DNA from: an uncultured Bacilli bacterium
Lineage (GTDB): Bacteria > Bacillota_I > Bacilli_A > RF39 > UBA660
NCBI GenBank assembly: GCA_934095825.1
Contig: CAKOKQ010000017.1
Span: 1 to 30,672, forward strand
Direction of reading: 5' to 3'
DNA length: 30,672 nt
Shown: positions 15,195 to 24,018 of the stretch, piece by piece
Numbering within the stretch: position 1 is the first letter of the stretch
Layout of the letters: each line of letters begins with the position of its first letter
Program-made: the position numbers and the translations under genes
The notes under the pieces: generated by a model
Told to the model about the DNA's origin: nothing
What the model saw: the letters and a program-made list of their open reading frames with translations, nothing else
Database searches by the model: none

Positions 15195-15452
15195 ATGGTT
15201 AATAGTGTTGTTATTTCTGGATGCTTTAAAGGAATTGAAGGTGAAGAATTACTCTTAAAAGTTGAAGGCTTAGAAAATCATCAAATTGTCAGAATAAATA
15301 TTTCAAAAGGTTTTCAAAAAGAATTAAACAATTATATTAAAGAAAACGATTTAATTAGTATTAAGGGATATATTGAAATTGATGATTTACATAGAATTAT
15401 AATTGTTGCAACAAAAATTACTTTTTTATCAAGCAAAAAAGCACAGAATTAA
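15195..15452 (+). CDS. Miniature single-stranded DNA-binding protein (OB-fold, SSB/PriB-like)
   Basis: 85 aa from the ATG at 15195, chosen because AAAGGAGGAG lies 4-7 nt upstream; an upstream in-frame ATG at 15159 has no such site. The order resembles an SSB OB-fold: VNSVVISGCFKG, VRINISKGFQKELNNYIKEN, DLISIKGYIEI, then IIIVATKITFLSSKK, which matches the last SSB strand (xVxAxxxxFL). The linker and acidic C-terminal tip that recruit partners in normal SSB are absent. Role unknown; it could bind ssDNA made during restriction, phage replication or transposition. It shares its promoter element with the gene at 23576 and converges with the restriction operon, with a bidirectional terminator between. 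Confidence 0.7.
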   Translation: MVNSVVISGCFKGIEGEELLLKVEGLENHQIVRINISKGFQKELNNYIKENDLISIKGYIEIDDLHRIIIVATKITFLSSKKAQN

Positions 15453-15466
15453 CTTTTCTGGGCTTT
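15435..15466. terminator. Bidirectional terminator between mini-SSB and the restriction operon
   Basis: Stem AGCACAGAA (15440-15448) / TTCTGGGCT (15456-15464), 9 bp with one mismatch and a 7-nt loop. U-runs follow on both strands (TTTTAT on plus, TTTTTT on minus). It ends both the plus-strand gene stopping at 15452 and the minus-strand operon stopping at 15477. Confidence 0.8.
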
Positions 15467-15476
15467 TATAATACAA

Positions 15477-17312
15477 TTATAATTTAAATAATTCTAAAGC
15501 AGTTGCTACTAGCTTATCAGTTCTATTATTTATTTTCTCAACAGTCCATTTATCTTCACTAACTACATCATTATTTAAGTATAATCCATTTGTATATCCT
15601 ATATCTTTTCCATCTTGATTTTTTCTATATTTTTTCTTTTCAAAATCATAATTACTCAAATTAGAATTATACCCTGTAATAGTCAAATTACCTAATGTGT
15701 GAACATATTTATTTAAATATTCATATGCAAGATCTTCGTCCCCATCGGCTATCATATCAATCCACTCTTTTGGTATTTTTTGACCTTCTGGAAATATATG
15801 TTCAATTGTCCAAATATATTTATTACTATTATCTCTTGACCATAAATCAGTATATATTTCTTTTGTAGTATGCTGAGCTTCTATATGGCATAAAATAAAT
15901 CTTGTTGCAGTATCATTCAAATCATATAATGGTCCTCTCAATTTTTCTTCAAATAAGCTATCTGGAGCTGATTCAGAAATTAATTTATTTCTACATATAT
16001 TATAAACTGTATCATTTCTATTTTCTTTAATTGATGCGATTATATCCATAAATATTTTTGTTAAATTTCTTGTATTTGGAATATCTGTTATATTTCTTCT
16101 AACAAAGAATGATACTAATAATTTAATAATATCTTTCATATCATCATCTTTAATATTTAGTATATCCTTATTGTTTTCTAAATATAGAAGTAATAGATAT
16201 CCAGGAGCTCCCTGAACTCTTTCAAGATTTAATAGTTCATCAGCATAATATGTTTTCTTATCAGAGTTATTAATTATGATTGCGTAATTATCTGATGCGT
16301 GTTCTATATCATCAATAAATTTATTATAATCTTTTTTTATTAATTGTTCATATATATCCATTAATGTAGTTTTTGTTGCTAAATATGCTAGTGGATATTT
16401 TTTTGTGCTCTCTGGGGTAACAAAAGGTTTGTTTAACTCCTCTATAAAAGCATTATAATATTGTCTAAAAAATCTTTCTTGTACAGAATATTCTTCTCCT
16501 AGGTTCTTTTGAATTTTAGTCCAACGGTCATAACATTCATCCGATTTGCCATCTCTTTCCGAAGTTGAAATAAGTAGGTTTTTAATTAAATCTATAGCAG
16601 TTAAAGGAACACCACGATTATTTAATGACTCAAATAGCATATATGCATCTTTGTGATTATCCACCTCAATGACAACTAAAATTGCACTGTTAAATCTTCT
16701 AACCAAATTTAATAAAGTTTTTATTTCACTATCAGCTTTTAATCCACGATATACATTTTCTGGATCGTCAGATTGTAAAAAGTTCGTTATTAGTTTATCA
16801 AAATAGCGTGCTGCTTTATATATTTTTCTGTTACCTGCATAAAGTGGAAATTCAGCATTTTCTATAATGCCAGACTCATATAATAATAAATTGTAATCTG
16901 CTTGATTGTTATCTTGTATTTGTAATTGTAATCTTGGAACATATTTATCATCTTGCTTATATGCTAATTGCCTTTTAATATTATTTAAATCAGTCATACT
17001 ATCTATATCTAATTCATCTTTATGTTTTAATAGTTTTGTATATAATACAGATAAAAGAATAGATAAAGATGTCATTCTTTGTTGTCCATCTATAACTTCA
17101 AGATAAGTAGCTCCAAAGGCACTACCTGGTAAAGCAACACAAATTGTTGATCCTAAAAAATATCCTTCATCATTTTCAATCACATCATTGAATAGTAAGT
17201 CCCATTCATTTTGTCCCCAAGTATACTTTCTTTGATACTTTGGAATTTTATATATAATTTTATCATCAGGTAATACTTGAGATACTGATTTTTGTTCTAC
17301 ATGTCTAATCAT
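15477..17312 (-). CDS. DUF262/DUF1524 protein, probable GmrSD-like type IV restriction endonuclease
   Basis: 611 aa, a single-chain fusion of the two halves of GmrSD. The N-terminal DUF262 (ParB-like NTPase) domain has IPKYQRKYTWGQNEWDLLF (23-41) and DGQQRMTSLSILL (75-87; the DGQQR motif). The C-terminal DUF1524 HNH/His-Me-type nuclease has TIEHIFPEGQ (E504, H505) and LGNLTITGYNSNLSN (540-554). Both key motifs are intact. Family members cut DNA carrying modified bases such as glucosylated hydroxymethylcytosine. It starts 9 nt after hsdR with AGGAG 6-7 nt upstream, so it is the last gene of the hsd operon. Its likely job is to add modification-dependent cleavage to methylation-sensitive restriction; substrate is inferred from the family. 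Confidence 0.85.
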   Translation of the reverse strand: MIRHVEQKSVSQVLPDDKIIYKIPKYQRKYTWGQNEWDLLFNDVIENDEGYFLGSTICVALPGSAFGATYLEVIDGQQRMTSLSILLSVLYTKLLKHKDELDIDSMTDLNNIKRQLAYKQDDKYVPRLQLQIQDNNQADYNLLLYESGIIENAEFPLYAGNRKIYKAARYFDKLITNFLQSDDPENVYRGLKADSEIKTLLNLVRRFNSAILVVIEVDNHKDAYMLFESLNNRGVPLTAIDLIKNLLISTSERDGKSDECYDRWTKIQKNLGEEYSVQERFFRQYYNAFIEELNKPFVTPESTKKYPLAYLATKTTLMDIYEQLIKKDYNKFIDDIEHASDNYAIIINNSDKKTYYADELLNLERVQGAPGYLLLLYLENNKDILNIKDDDMKDIIKLLVSFFVRRNITDIPNTRNLTKIFMDIIASIKENRNDTVYNICRNKLISESAPDSLFEEKLRGPLYDLNDTATRFILCHIEAQHTTKEIYTDLWSRDNSNKYIWTIEHIFPEGQKIPKEWIDMIADGDEDLAYEYLNKYVHTLGNLTITGYNSNLSNYDFEKKKYRKNQDGKDIGYTNGLYLNNDVVSEDKWTVEKINNRTDKLVATALELFKL

Positions 17313-17321
17313 TTTTTTCTC

Positions 17322-20300
17322 CTAATTATATTTTTCAAAATTTTCGGCTTGCTCCATTACCTTGCTGAATACCTCTGGACTATATTCGGGAGGATATCCA
17401 TTTTGAATTAAGCAAACCTTAATATCAAATTTCAAACGATTTCTTACATTTTGATTATTTAGCCAATCTGCGAATGATGATTTGGTATCAATTATTTCTT
17501 TTATCTTTTTTGCTAATTCTTTAGCTTTATTATTAATAATAACACCATTTACATTTTTATCTTCGCCATATTCAAAATTAAATCTATCGCGTAAATCTAT
17601 TAAAATATCATAAAATGCTTTTTCTTCAAATGTTAATCCAATTTTTCTAAAACTTTCTCTATCAATTTGCATATCTTGAAGAATTTTCAAAGCTTGTTCA
17701 GTTGCATTTTTAATAATCTCATCTGTTGTTTCATTTTGAGCAACTCCAGCTTCATCAGATGATAAATGTTTTCTTCTTTCGTGATATTGTTTAATAGTTT
17801 CATCTAATAATTCTTGATATTTTTTTCCAGCAATCTGATTTACTTTTTGGTATTCTATAATTTGCTTTCTTAGCATCTTAATTAATAGTTCTAATTTTGA
17901 GGCAGGCATTTTAACATCAATTAATCTTTCATAAGTTTCTGGACTAAAGATATTTTCTTCTTCTCCAGAATCTAAAATACTTTCAACCTTTGTATATTTA
18001 AGAGCTTCTTCAACCATTTGAGCAACATTTTTATTCATTGTATCTGCATCAATATGGCTTGTTCCTGTCATCTTTCTAACAAATCCAGCTATAGCCATAA
18101 AACACTGTGCTAAAGCCGATTCATTATCGCTTAGTTCTCCTGATGGTTGACAAATATCATATGCGGATCTCATTCTTCTTGTTGTTCTTAAAAAATATGT
18201 TTTAAATGATACTTTATTTACTTTTTTTCCATCATCGCTAACCATATTCATATTTTCATCAGAGGCAAATACATATTCGGCTGCTTTAGCTAATATCATA
18301 TATCTATTTGCAGGATCTTCATTTGGATTTAAAAATGGTGATAAATCAAAATCAACAAATAAACTTTTTAGGGTATTTAATTGTTCGTTAAAAATATCAG
18401 TAGCTTGCTCCACATCATCTTTTGTTGGTGCAATACTTGAATCTCCACCATATAAAACCATGGCAGTTCTCATGTTATCTCTTATCCCAATGTAATCCAC
18501 TATTAATCCATATTCTTTTCCCGGGTATTTTCTATTTACACGGCTAATTGTTTGAATTAACATATGCTTTTGAAGAGGTTTATCATTATACATATAAGTT
18601 AATGTAGGAACATCAAAACCAGTTATCCACATATCAACTACTATTACGATTCTAAAATTAGATTTATCTTGTTTAAATGAAGCATCCATTTTTTCTGAAC
18701 GTTTATCATTTGTAACTCCACCTAAATAATTATACATTTCTTCAGGATCATTACTTCCAACGCTTGAAACCATAGCAATAAATGGCATTGGACTTAATTC
18801 TCTAAGTTCATCTTCAGTTATTTTAATATCCCCAGGAGTTTTCTTTTCTATAAACCATTCTGGATAATGTTCTTTAAATTTTTGTAATAATGCATAAGCT
18901 ATAGGTCTATTTGAACAAACTATCATTGCTTTTTGAATTCTGTTTGGATCATTTTCACAACTTGATACATAATGGTCATGAATATCTACGGCTAATCTGT
19001 CTAATCTAGAAGGTTCACCTAAAATAATGTTCATAGAACTCATTGCTCTTTTACTTTTTTCAATCTCTTCAAATGTAGCACCTTCGTCAGCACATAATTT
19101 ATAATAATTTTCAATTTCTTTAATCTTGTTCTCATCAAGTAATACTTTCGCAATGCGTGGATGATATTTTATTGGTACTGTTAAGCCATCAGCAACTGAT
19201 TGATCCATTGTATATCTATCAATTTCATCACCAAATGTTTGGTAAGTCTCAGCAATTGGAGTTCCTGTAAAACCAACAAATGTTGCATGTGGAAAAGCCT
19301 CTCTTAAAACTTTTGCATACGGTTTAGAAATCAAAGCTTTCATATTTTCATCAACATCTTTGCTAAATTGAATTTTTTTAGAGTGATCTAATTGAGTTCT
19401 ATGAGCTTCATCAGAAAAACATATAATATTAGGTCTATCATTTATTAATCCAATTAAATCATTTTTCCTATCACAAAACTTTTGAATAGTACAGATATAA
19501 AAACCACCACTTTGTCTTAATCCAAGTTCTTGTCTTAATTCTTTTCTACTTGAAACAACATTTACCGAACCGATATTTAAAAATTCAGTACTTTTAGTAA
19601 ATAGTTTAGCTCCCTGTTTTTGTAATTCATTTCTATCAACAATCATTACTATAGTTGGTGAACCAATCTCAGGTATATCCGAACATCTCAAAGATAGTTG
19701 TCTTGCAAGAAAAGCCATTGTATATGTTTTCCCACAACCTGTGGCGCCAAAATATGTTCCGCCTTTACCTGTACCTTCTTGCACAGACTTTATGATACTT
19801 TGCTTTAATAATTTTGTAGCGAAAAATTGTGGGTATCTACAAACTATTTCCACTTCATTTCTATCATATTCAGTATCTTGAAAATATATATAATCTCTAA
19901 GTATTTCTAAAAATCTTTCGGGAGCATATACGCCTTTCACCATTGTCATTGTTTCTTCAAAAGGTAATGTAGATACTTTATCTTCTGAATTAACTCTTCT
20001 CCATGCATAAAAATGTTCATAAGGTGCCCTAACGGTACCAAGTCTTGTTTTTACTCCGTCAGAAACACATGCTAATGGGCAATAGTGTAATAAATGTGGC
20101 AAATCTCTCCAATAACGAATATTAATTTGTTCCCATGCATCATGAATTGTAGCGTTAGCATCCGATGGATTCTTTAGCTCCATTACACAAACAGGAATAC
20201 CATTTATATATAATAGAATGTCTGGACGTCTATTTTCTGCTTTACCATTGTTTATATATTCAATAGATAATTGATTAACTACCTTAAAAACATTATTCAA

Positions 20301-20657
20301 AGTTTTATTTTTTTCAAAATTTATTAAATTAATAATTATTGTTTCTCCATTATCAAGTTGAAAATTAAAACCATCTACAATCCATTTATAAAACTTATGT
20401 AATGTTGCAAAATCAGTTTCTGCACCAACTAATTTGATACTATCAATTAATCTTTTTACTTCAGATTCTGACAAATCTGAATAGTTATTATTTAGGTAAT
20501 CTTTTAAATCATCAATAATTAAAACATCTCGTTTATATTCTCTTGCTATATCAGGACCTGCCGAATACACCCAACCTTCATCTTCTAGAAAAGATATTAA
20601 AGCATATTCATAATCAGACTCACAAAAGTGTCCATTAATATTTTTTAACTCAAACAT
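17322..20657 (-). CDS. hsdR: Type I restriction enzyme R subunit (translocase/endonuclease)
   Basis: 1111 aa. The N-terminal PD-(D/E)xK nuclease has RRPDILLYINGIPVCVMELK (D146, E160-x-K162). The SF2 motor has Walker A GATGCGKT (304-311), DEAH box at 416-419 (FSDEAHRTQ), GFTGTP (462-467), and late helicase motifs including DMWITGFDVPTLTYMY and QTISRVNR. A helical C-terminal region would bind the methylase core. With HsdM and HsdS it forms the complex that translocates unmethylated DNA and cuts it at a distance. All catalytic residues appear intact. It begins 2 nt after the hsdS stop, with AGGAG inside the end of hsdS, so it is tightly coupled in the operon. Confidence 0.96.
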   Translation of the reverse strand: MFELKNINGHFCESDYEYALISFLEDEGWVYSAGPDIAREYKRDVLIIDDLKDYLNNNYSDLSESEVKRLIDSIKLVGAETDFATLHKFYKWIVDGFNFQLDNGETIIINLINFEKNKTLNNVFKVVNQLSIEYINNGKAENRRPDILLYINGIPVCVMELKNPSDANATIHDAWEQINIRYWRDLPHLLHYCPLACVSDGVKTRLGTVRAPYEHFYAWRRVNSEDKVSTLPFEETMTMVKGVYAPERFLEILRDYIYFQDTEYDRNEVEIVCRYPQFFATKLLKQSIIKSVQEGTGKGGTYFGATGCGKTYTMAFLARQLSLRCSDIPEIGSPTIVMIVDRNELQKQGAKLFTKSTEFLNIGSVNVVSSRKELRQELGLRQSGGFYICTIQKFCDRKNDLIGLINDRPNIICFSDEAHRTQLDHSKKIQFSKDVDENMKALISKPYAKVLREAFPHATFVGFTGTPIAETYQTFGDEIDRYTMDQSVADGLTVPIKYHPRIAKVLLDENKIKEIENYYKLCADEGATFEEIEKSKRAMSSMNIILGEPSRLDRLAVDIHDHYVSSCENDPNRIQKAMIVCSNRPIAYALLQKFKEHYPEWFIEKKTPGDIKITEDELRELSPMPFIAMVSSVGSNDPEEMYNYLGGVTNDKRSEKMDASFKQDKSNFRIVIVVDMWITGFDVPTLTYMYNDKPLQKHMLIQTISRVNRKYPGKEYGLIVDYIGIRDNMRTAMVLYGGDSSIAPTKDDVEQATDIFNEQLNTLKSLFVDFDLSPFLNPNEDPANRYMILAKAAEYVFASDENMNMVSDDGKKVNKVSFKTYFLRTTRRMRSAYDICQPSGELSDNESALAQCFMAIAGFVRKMTGTSHIDADTMNKNVAQMVEEALKYTKVESILDSGEEENIFSPETYERLIDVKMPASKLELLIKMLRKQIIEYQKVNQIAGKKYQELLDETIKQYHERRKHLSSDEAGVAQNETTDEIIKNATEQALKILQDMQIDRESFRKIGLTFEEKAFYDILIDLRDRFNFEYGEDKNVNGVIINNKAKELAKKIKEIIDTKSSFADWLNNQNVRNRLKFDIKVCLIQNGYPPEYSPEVFSKVMEQAENFEKYN

Positions 20658-20659
20658 AA

Positions 20660-21778
20660 TTAATTCTCCTTTGCCTCTTCTACAGAACCCTTAATTAAAA
20701 TTGGGCAGATATCCTTTATTTGATTTTTTAATAATTCATTAATGGATTGTCTTTCAATGTAACATTTATAAATATTTGAAATTGATTTTTGAATTTTAAT
20801 ATCTGGAATTGGAATTTCAACTTCACACATTTGATTCCATTCAAAATTATCTCTTGCACTTCCAAAAGCATAAAACCAACAATATCTCACAAATTCTTTG
20901 CGCAAAAACCACATCATTAAATAATCAGGATATAAAACATTTTCATCAATCACTTTGAAAGTTTTATATATTGGTGATAAAAGATAAGATTTCTTTTCAT
21001 TATTTAAGGCAATTGATCCATCATTAATATGTATTGGACTATAGCCAAATTCTTTATAATCTATTCTTAAATACTTTTCTTTTTCTACACCGTCAACTCT
21101 ACTATTTGGTATCGACAATTTTTGAAGATTTGAAATACCACGAATATCTAAATTTATATCATCCGTTTTTCTATCAGTACATTTTATGTATTTTTCGATT
21201 TTTTTAACACTTGATTTTTTACGTAAATCTTCAATATAACTTTCACAAACCAATTTCAAGTCCTCAAGTCCTCTTTCATAAGACAACTGATTTTTTAACA
21301 TTGCTGAGTATATATTTACATATTTTTTTTGAATAGGAAGATCCGGAAGTTCTAATTCAATATCACACATATCATCCCAAGAAAAAGTTTCTCTTGCTGA
21401 TCCCCATGAATTATATCTTGAATATCTATCAAATTCAGGTCTATTAAAATACATAAATAAATAATGTGAGTTTATTAAATCTTTTCTTTTTATTTTAAAT
21501 ACAACATAAGATGATGAAACAATATAAGTTTTTTCTGTATCATTATATGCTAAAGTTATTTTTTCTCCATTTCTGGATGTAACAGTTACATAAGCAAAAT
21601 AATCTGGTTTTACAATTTTATAAGGTTTCAAAGAAACACCTTGCATATCTGCTTTTGTTTCAATAAACATTTTTTGAATTGAAATTCCTTTAACATCTTG
21701 TAATGTATATTTATTTTCTGAATTTCTTTCATCACAAGGTTCTATCAATTCTCCTAACTTAATCTTCTTTAATGCCAT
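20660..21778 (-). CDS. hsdS: Type I restriction-modification specificity subunit
   Basis: 372 aa with the internal twofold repeat of HsdS. Half 1 contains WGSARETFSWDDMCDIELEL (about residue 123) and PDLPIQKKYVNIYSAMLKNQ; half 2 contains FGSARDNFEWNQMCEVEIPI and PDIKIQKSISNIYKCYIERQ. Each half is a target recognition domain followed by a spacer helix, so it should read a bipartite target. The two recognition domains are unusually alike in their conserved parts, which may give a related sequence in both half sites. Its start overlaps the end of hsdM by 20 nt and uses GAGGAAAT upstream. No second hsdS or invertase gene is nearby, so no phase-variable shuffling is evident here. Confidence 0.93.
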   Translation of the reverse strand: MALKKIKLGELIEPCDERNSENKYTLQDVKGISIQKMFIETKADMQGVSLKPYKIVKPDYFAYVTVTSRNGEKITLAYNDTEKTYIVSSSYVVFKIKRKDLINSHYLFMYFNRPEFDRYSRYNSWGSARETFSWDDMCDIELELPDLPIQKKYVNIYSAMLKNQLSYERGLEDLKLVCESYIEDLRKKSSVKKIEKYIKCTDRKTDDINLDIRGISNLQKLSIPNSRVDGVEKEKYLRIDYKEFGYSPIHINDGSIALNNEKKSYLLSPIYKTFKVIDENVLYPDYLMMWFLRKEFVRYCWFYAFGSARDNFEWNQMCEVEIPIPDIKIQKSISNIYKCYIERQSINELLKNQIKDICPILIKGSVEEAKEN

Positions 21779-23414
21779 ATCCTATTTCCTCAAAAGCTTC
21801 CTTAAGCATTTTTTGTGATTTTACTTCTTTATCAATTATTTCTGACATTTCACTTTGGATTCTTTTCATTTCCTTATCAAAATCAATATCTAAATCATGA
21901 TCTATAAATTCAATATATTTACTAGGAGTTAATGTCCATCCTTTTTCTTTTATTTCATCAATCTTAACACTTCTATATAGTTCTGGAACCTCATAATTTG
22001 AGCCATCAACTTCAGTTGATTGCCATTTGTGATATATTTCTGTAACTTTTTCAATTTGTCCTAGAACATTAATTTTTATATCATCAGTATCTATTGATTT
22101 GTTTGATGATAATAATACCTTCTTTTTGTTTTCATTTTTTACTGGATTATCAGTCCATGTTCTTAAATCCATAAAGAGAATTTCATGTTCACGATTTCTT
22201 TGAATTCTGTTGTGATAATTTCCACCCTTCTTATTATTATTTAAAATCCACAAAGTTACACTAATATCTGTAGTTATGAAAAGTTCTCTTGGTAAAACTA
22301 TTATTGCTTCAACCTTATCATTTTCAATTAGTTTTTTTCTGATTTCATAGGCTTGCGTCTCAGAATCTGATAATGCTCCATTAGCAAGTAAAAATCCAGC
22401 AATTCCATTAGTTTTATTTAAGTGAGACAACATATGTAGTATCCATGCATAATTGGCGTTACTATCAGGTGGTGTAACATAATCAGCCCAACGTGAATCA
22501 TTTGAAAGATTATCATTATACCATCCCTTCAAATTGAATGGTGGATTTGCCATTATATAATTAAAATCGATTCCTTTAAACATATCATTTGTAAATGTAG
22601 AATCAGCAATTGATCCTAAATTATGACTAATTCCTCTTAAAGCTAAATTCATTTTCGCTAATCTATAAGTAGCTGGTTCTTTTTCTTGACCATAAACATT
22701 AATTTTACTAATGTCTCCTTGTTTAGATTTTACAAGCTCGGCACTTTGTATAAACATACCGCCTGAACCACAACATGGATCATATAAAGTTCCATCGTAT
22801 GGTTCAATCATAGATGCTATTAGTTGTACAACATCATGTGGCGTATAAAACTCGCCTTCTTCTTTTGTAGCATTAACAGCAAATTCTTTTAAGAAATATT
22901 CATATACTCTTCCAATTAAATCTTTTTCTGTTCCAAAAGTTTTATGAGAAATCTTATTTATCTCATCAACAACTTTTTTTATATCATTTGGAGCTAAATT
23001 TCTTTGGGTAAATGTTCCATTAACAAAGCATCCATCTAATTGATCGCTACTATCGCTGATTGCTTGTAATGCTTTATCTAAAGCTGCATTAAGTGCAGTA
23101 GCTGGTGTATTAATAATAGTAGACCATCTAGCTTCTGGTGGTAAATAATAAGTTCCATCAGTAAATGTAGCATCTTCAAAAAATGCTTTTCTTATATTTT
23201 CGTCATCAGGATCTAAATTTTGTTTAATCAATTCTTCTCTTAAGTTTTCTAAACCATCTTCATATTTTTCACCAATAAATCTTAAAAAGACTAATGTTAA
23301 CATCATATCTCTTTTTTCAAAAAATGAGCCTGAATTTTTTGCTGCCCTCAAATAATTTCTACAATTAAATAAAATATTATCTATATTTAATGTATCTTCT
23401 TTTTTCTTTGCCAT
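21759..23414 (-). CDS. hsdM: Type I restriction-modification DNA methyltransferase subunit
   Basis: 551 aa from the ATG at 23414, preferred over an in-frame TTG at 23429 because GGGAAG sits 7 nt before the ATG. The N-terminal helical HsdM domain (NCRNYLRAAKNSGSFFEKRD) is followed by GRVYEYFLKEFA and EGEFYTPHDVV, then the AdoMet-binding motif I DPCCGSGGMF (about 212-221) and catalytic motif IV NPPF (290-293), typical of N6-adenine methylases. It methylates the host copies of the target and forms the M2S core with HsdS. First gene of the hsdM-hsdS-hsdR-gmrSD-like operon, preceded by an extended -10 promoter and divergent from the 23576 gene. Confidence 0.96.
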   Translation of the reverse strand: MAKKKEDTLNIDNILFNCRNYLRAAKNSGSFFEKRDMMLTLVFLRFIGEKYEDGLENLREELIKQNLDPDDENIRKAFFEDATFTDGTYYLPPEARWSTIINTPATALNAALDKALQAISDSSDQLDGCFVNGTFTQRNLAPNDIKKVVDEINKISHKTFGTEKDLIGRVYEYFLKEFAVNATKEEGEFYTPHDVVQLIASMIEPYDGTLYDPCCGSGGMFIQSAELVKSKQGDISKINVYGQEKEPATYRLAKMNLALRGISHNLGSIADSTFTNDMFKGIDFNYIMANPPFNLKGWYNDNLSNDSRWADYVTPPDSNANYAWILHMLSHLNKTNGIAGFLLANGALSDSETQAYEIRKKLIENDKVEAIIVLPRELFITTDISVTLWILNNNKKGGNYHNRIQRNREHEILFMDLRTWTDNPVKNENKKKVLLSSNKSIDTDDIKINVLGQIEKVTEIYHKWQSTEVDGSNYEVPELYRSVKIDEIKEKGWTLTPSKYIEFIDHDLDIDFDKEMKRIQSEMSEIIDKEVKSQKMLKEAFEEIGYGIKED

Positions 23415-23446
23415 ATTTTCACTTCCCAATTAATCTTATAATTTAA

Positions 23447-23455
23447 ATTATAACA
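23447..23455 (-). promoter_or_regulatory. Extended -10 promoter of the hsd operon
   Basis: Minus strand TGTTATAAT, a consensus -10 (23447-23452) with the TG of an extended -10. The -35 region (TCAAAA) is poor. The start codon of hsdM is about 33 nt downstream. Confidence 0.6.
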
Positions 23456-23486
23456 TGTTTTTCGACAAATTTTGATATTTTACGAC

Positions 23487-23513
23487 CAATTCGTACCAGA
23501 AATTACCGAATTG
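23487..23513. promoter_or_regulatory. Inverted repeat between the divergent hsdM and 23576 promoters
   Basis: CAATTCG (23487-23493) and CGAATTG (23507-23513) flank 13 bases, with inner TA steps also symmetrical. The site lies about 35 bp upstream of the hsd -10 box and 11 bp before the shared 35-bp element of the divergent gene, a good place for an operator. Confidence 0.5.
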
Positions 23514-23523
23514 TATCAATAAT

Positions 23524-23558
23524 CTTGACTAATTTTTAATTTTAAGTGATTAATACAA
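23524..23558 (+). promoter_or_regulatory. Shared 35-bp promoter element, copy 2 (23576 gene)
   Basis: CTTGACTAATTT, variable TTAATT, TTAAGTGATTAATACAA. The outer 12 and 17 bases are identical to the copy at 15137-15171. Same orientation and a similar distance to the start codon (17 nt here, 23 nt there). Confidence 0.7.
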
Positions 23559-23575
23559 GGAATTGGAGGAATAGT

Positions 23576-23980
23576 ATGATTAGAAAATGTACTGATGAGG
23601 ATATTTCTGATGAAGAATTAGAGAAAGTTATAAATCCTTTTTATGATAATTATCATGAGTATATTATTACTTATGTTCTGCCTGAAGTAATTGCATTTTA
23701 TATAGCTAGTTCTTTTAGTAGAAATGCTATGTGGGAAGCAACATTTTATCAACATTATACTTCTGCTAAAGATACTTTTAATATCAGTGATGATGAAGAT
23801 TATGAAAGTATTAAAGCTGAGGTAATAAAGTTATTAAGAATGAAGTATTCTTTAGAAATTATTAGTGAAGATCCATTAGATCTAAAAAAATCGAGTATTA
23901 GTTTTTGTTCTAATACTCTTTTGTTTTCCAATTTAAAACTCAATTTTTTTGTACCTAAATTGTACCTAAAATTATTTTAG
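23576..23980 (+). CDS. Small acidic hypothetical protein divergent from the restriction operon
   Basis: 134 aa from the ATG at 23576 (GGAGGA 7 nt upstream; the in-frame upstream ATG at 23546 lies inside the promoter element). The N-terminus is acidic (CTDEDISDEELEKVINPFYD) and the middle is helical and aromatic (YVLPEVIAFYIASSFSRN, FYQHYTSAKDTF). I do not recognise a family. The last ~27 residues (after EDPLDLKK) are encoded by DNA containing an A7 tract, a terminator-like hairpin and an 11-bp tandem repeat, so they look like read-through of former noncoding sequence; a one-base shift at the A7 tract would give a stop inside the hairpin. It shares a promoter element with the mini-SSB gene and may belong to the same regulon or regulate the operon. 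Confidence 0.55.
   Translation: MIRKCTDEDISDEELEKVINPFYDNYHEYIITYVLPEVIAFYIASSFSRNAMWEATFYQHYTSAKDTFNISDDEDYESIKAEVIKLLRMKYSLEIISEDPLDLKKSSISFCSNTLLFSNLKLNFFVPKLYLKLF
23884..23922. terminator. Terminator-like hairpin inside the 3' part of the 23576 gene
   Basis: Perfect 9-bp stem GAGTATTAG (23893-23901) / CTAATACTC (23910-23918), 8-nt loop, then TTTT on plus; a run of seven A precedes it, giving a U-run on minus. It lies inside the open reading frame. Confidence 0.7.
23949..23970. repeat. Tandem 11-bp repeat TTGTACCTAAA x2
   Basis: Two perfect adjacent copies (23949-23959 and 23960-23970) ten bases before the stop of the 23576 frame. Short direct repeats like this are seen at recombinase arm sites, but no integrase gene is in this window. 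Confidence 0.7.
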
Positions 23981-24018
23981 CAAAACCGACGCCTCGCAAA
24001 CCCCTATAAAATGGGCAT

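Noticed and set aside
20660..21778. Phase-variable hsdS locus
   Set aside because: Only one hsdS, no truncated silent copy, no inverted repeats in it and no invertase gene in the window.
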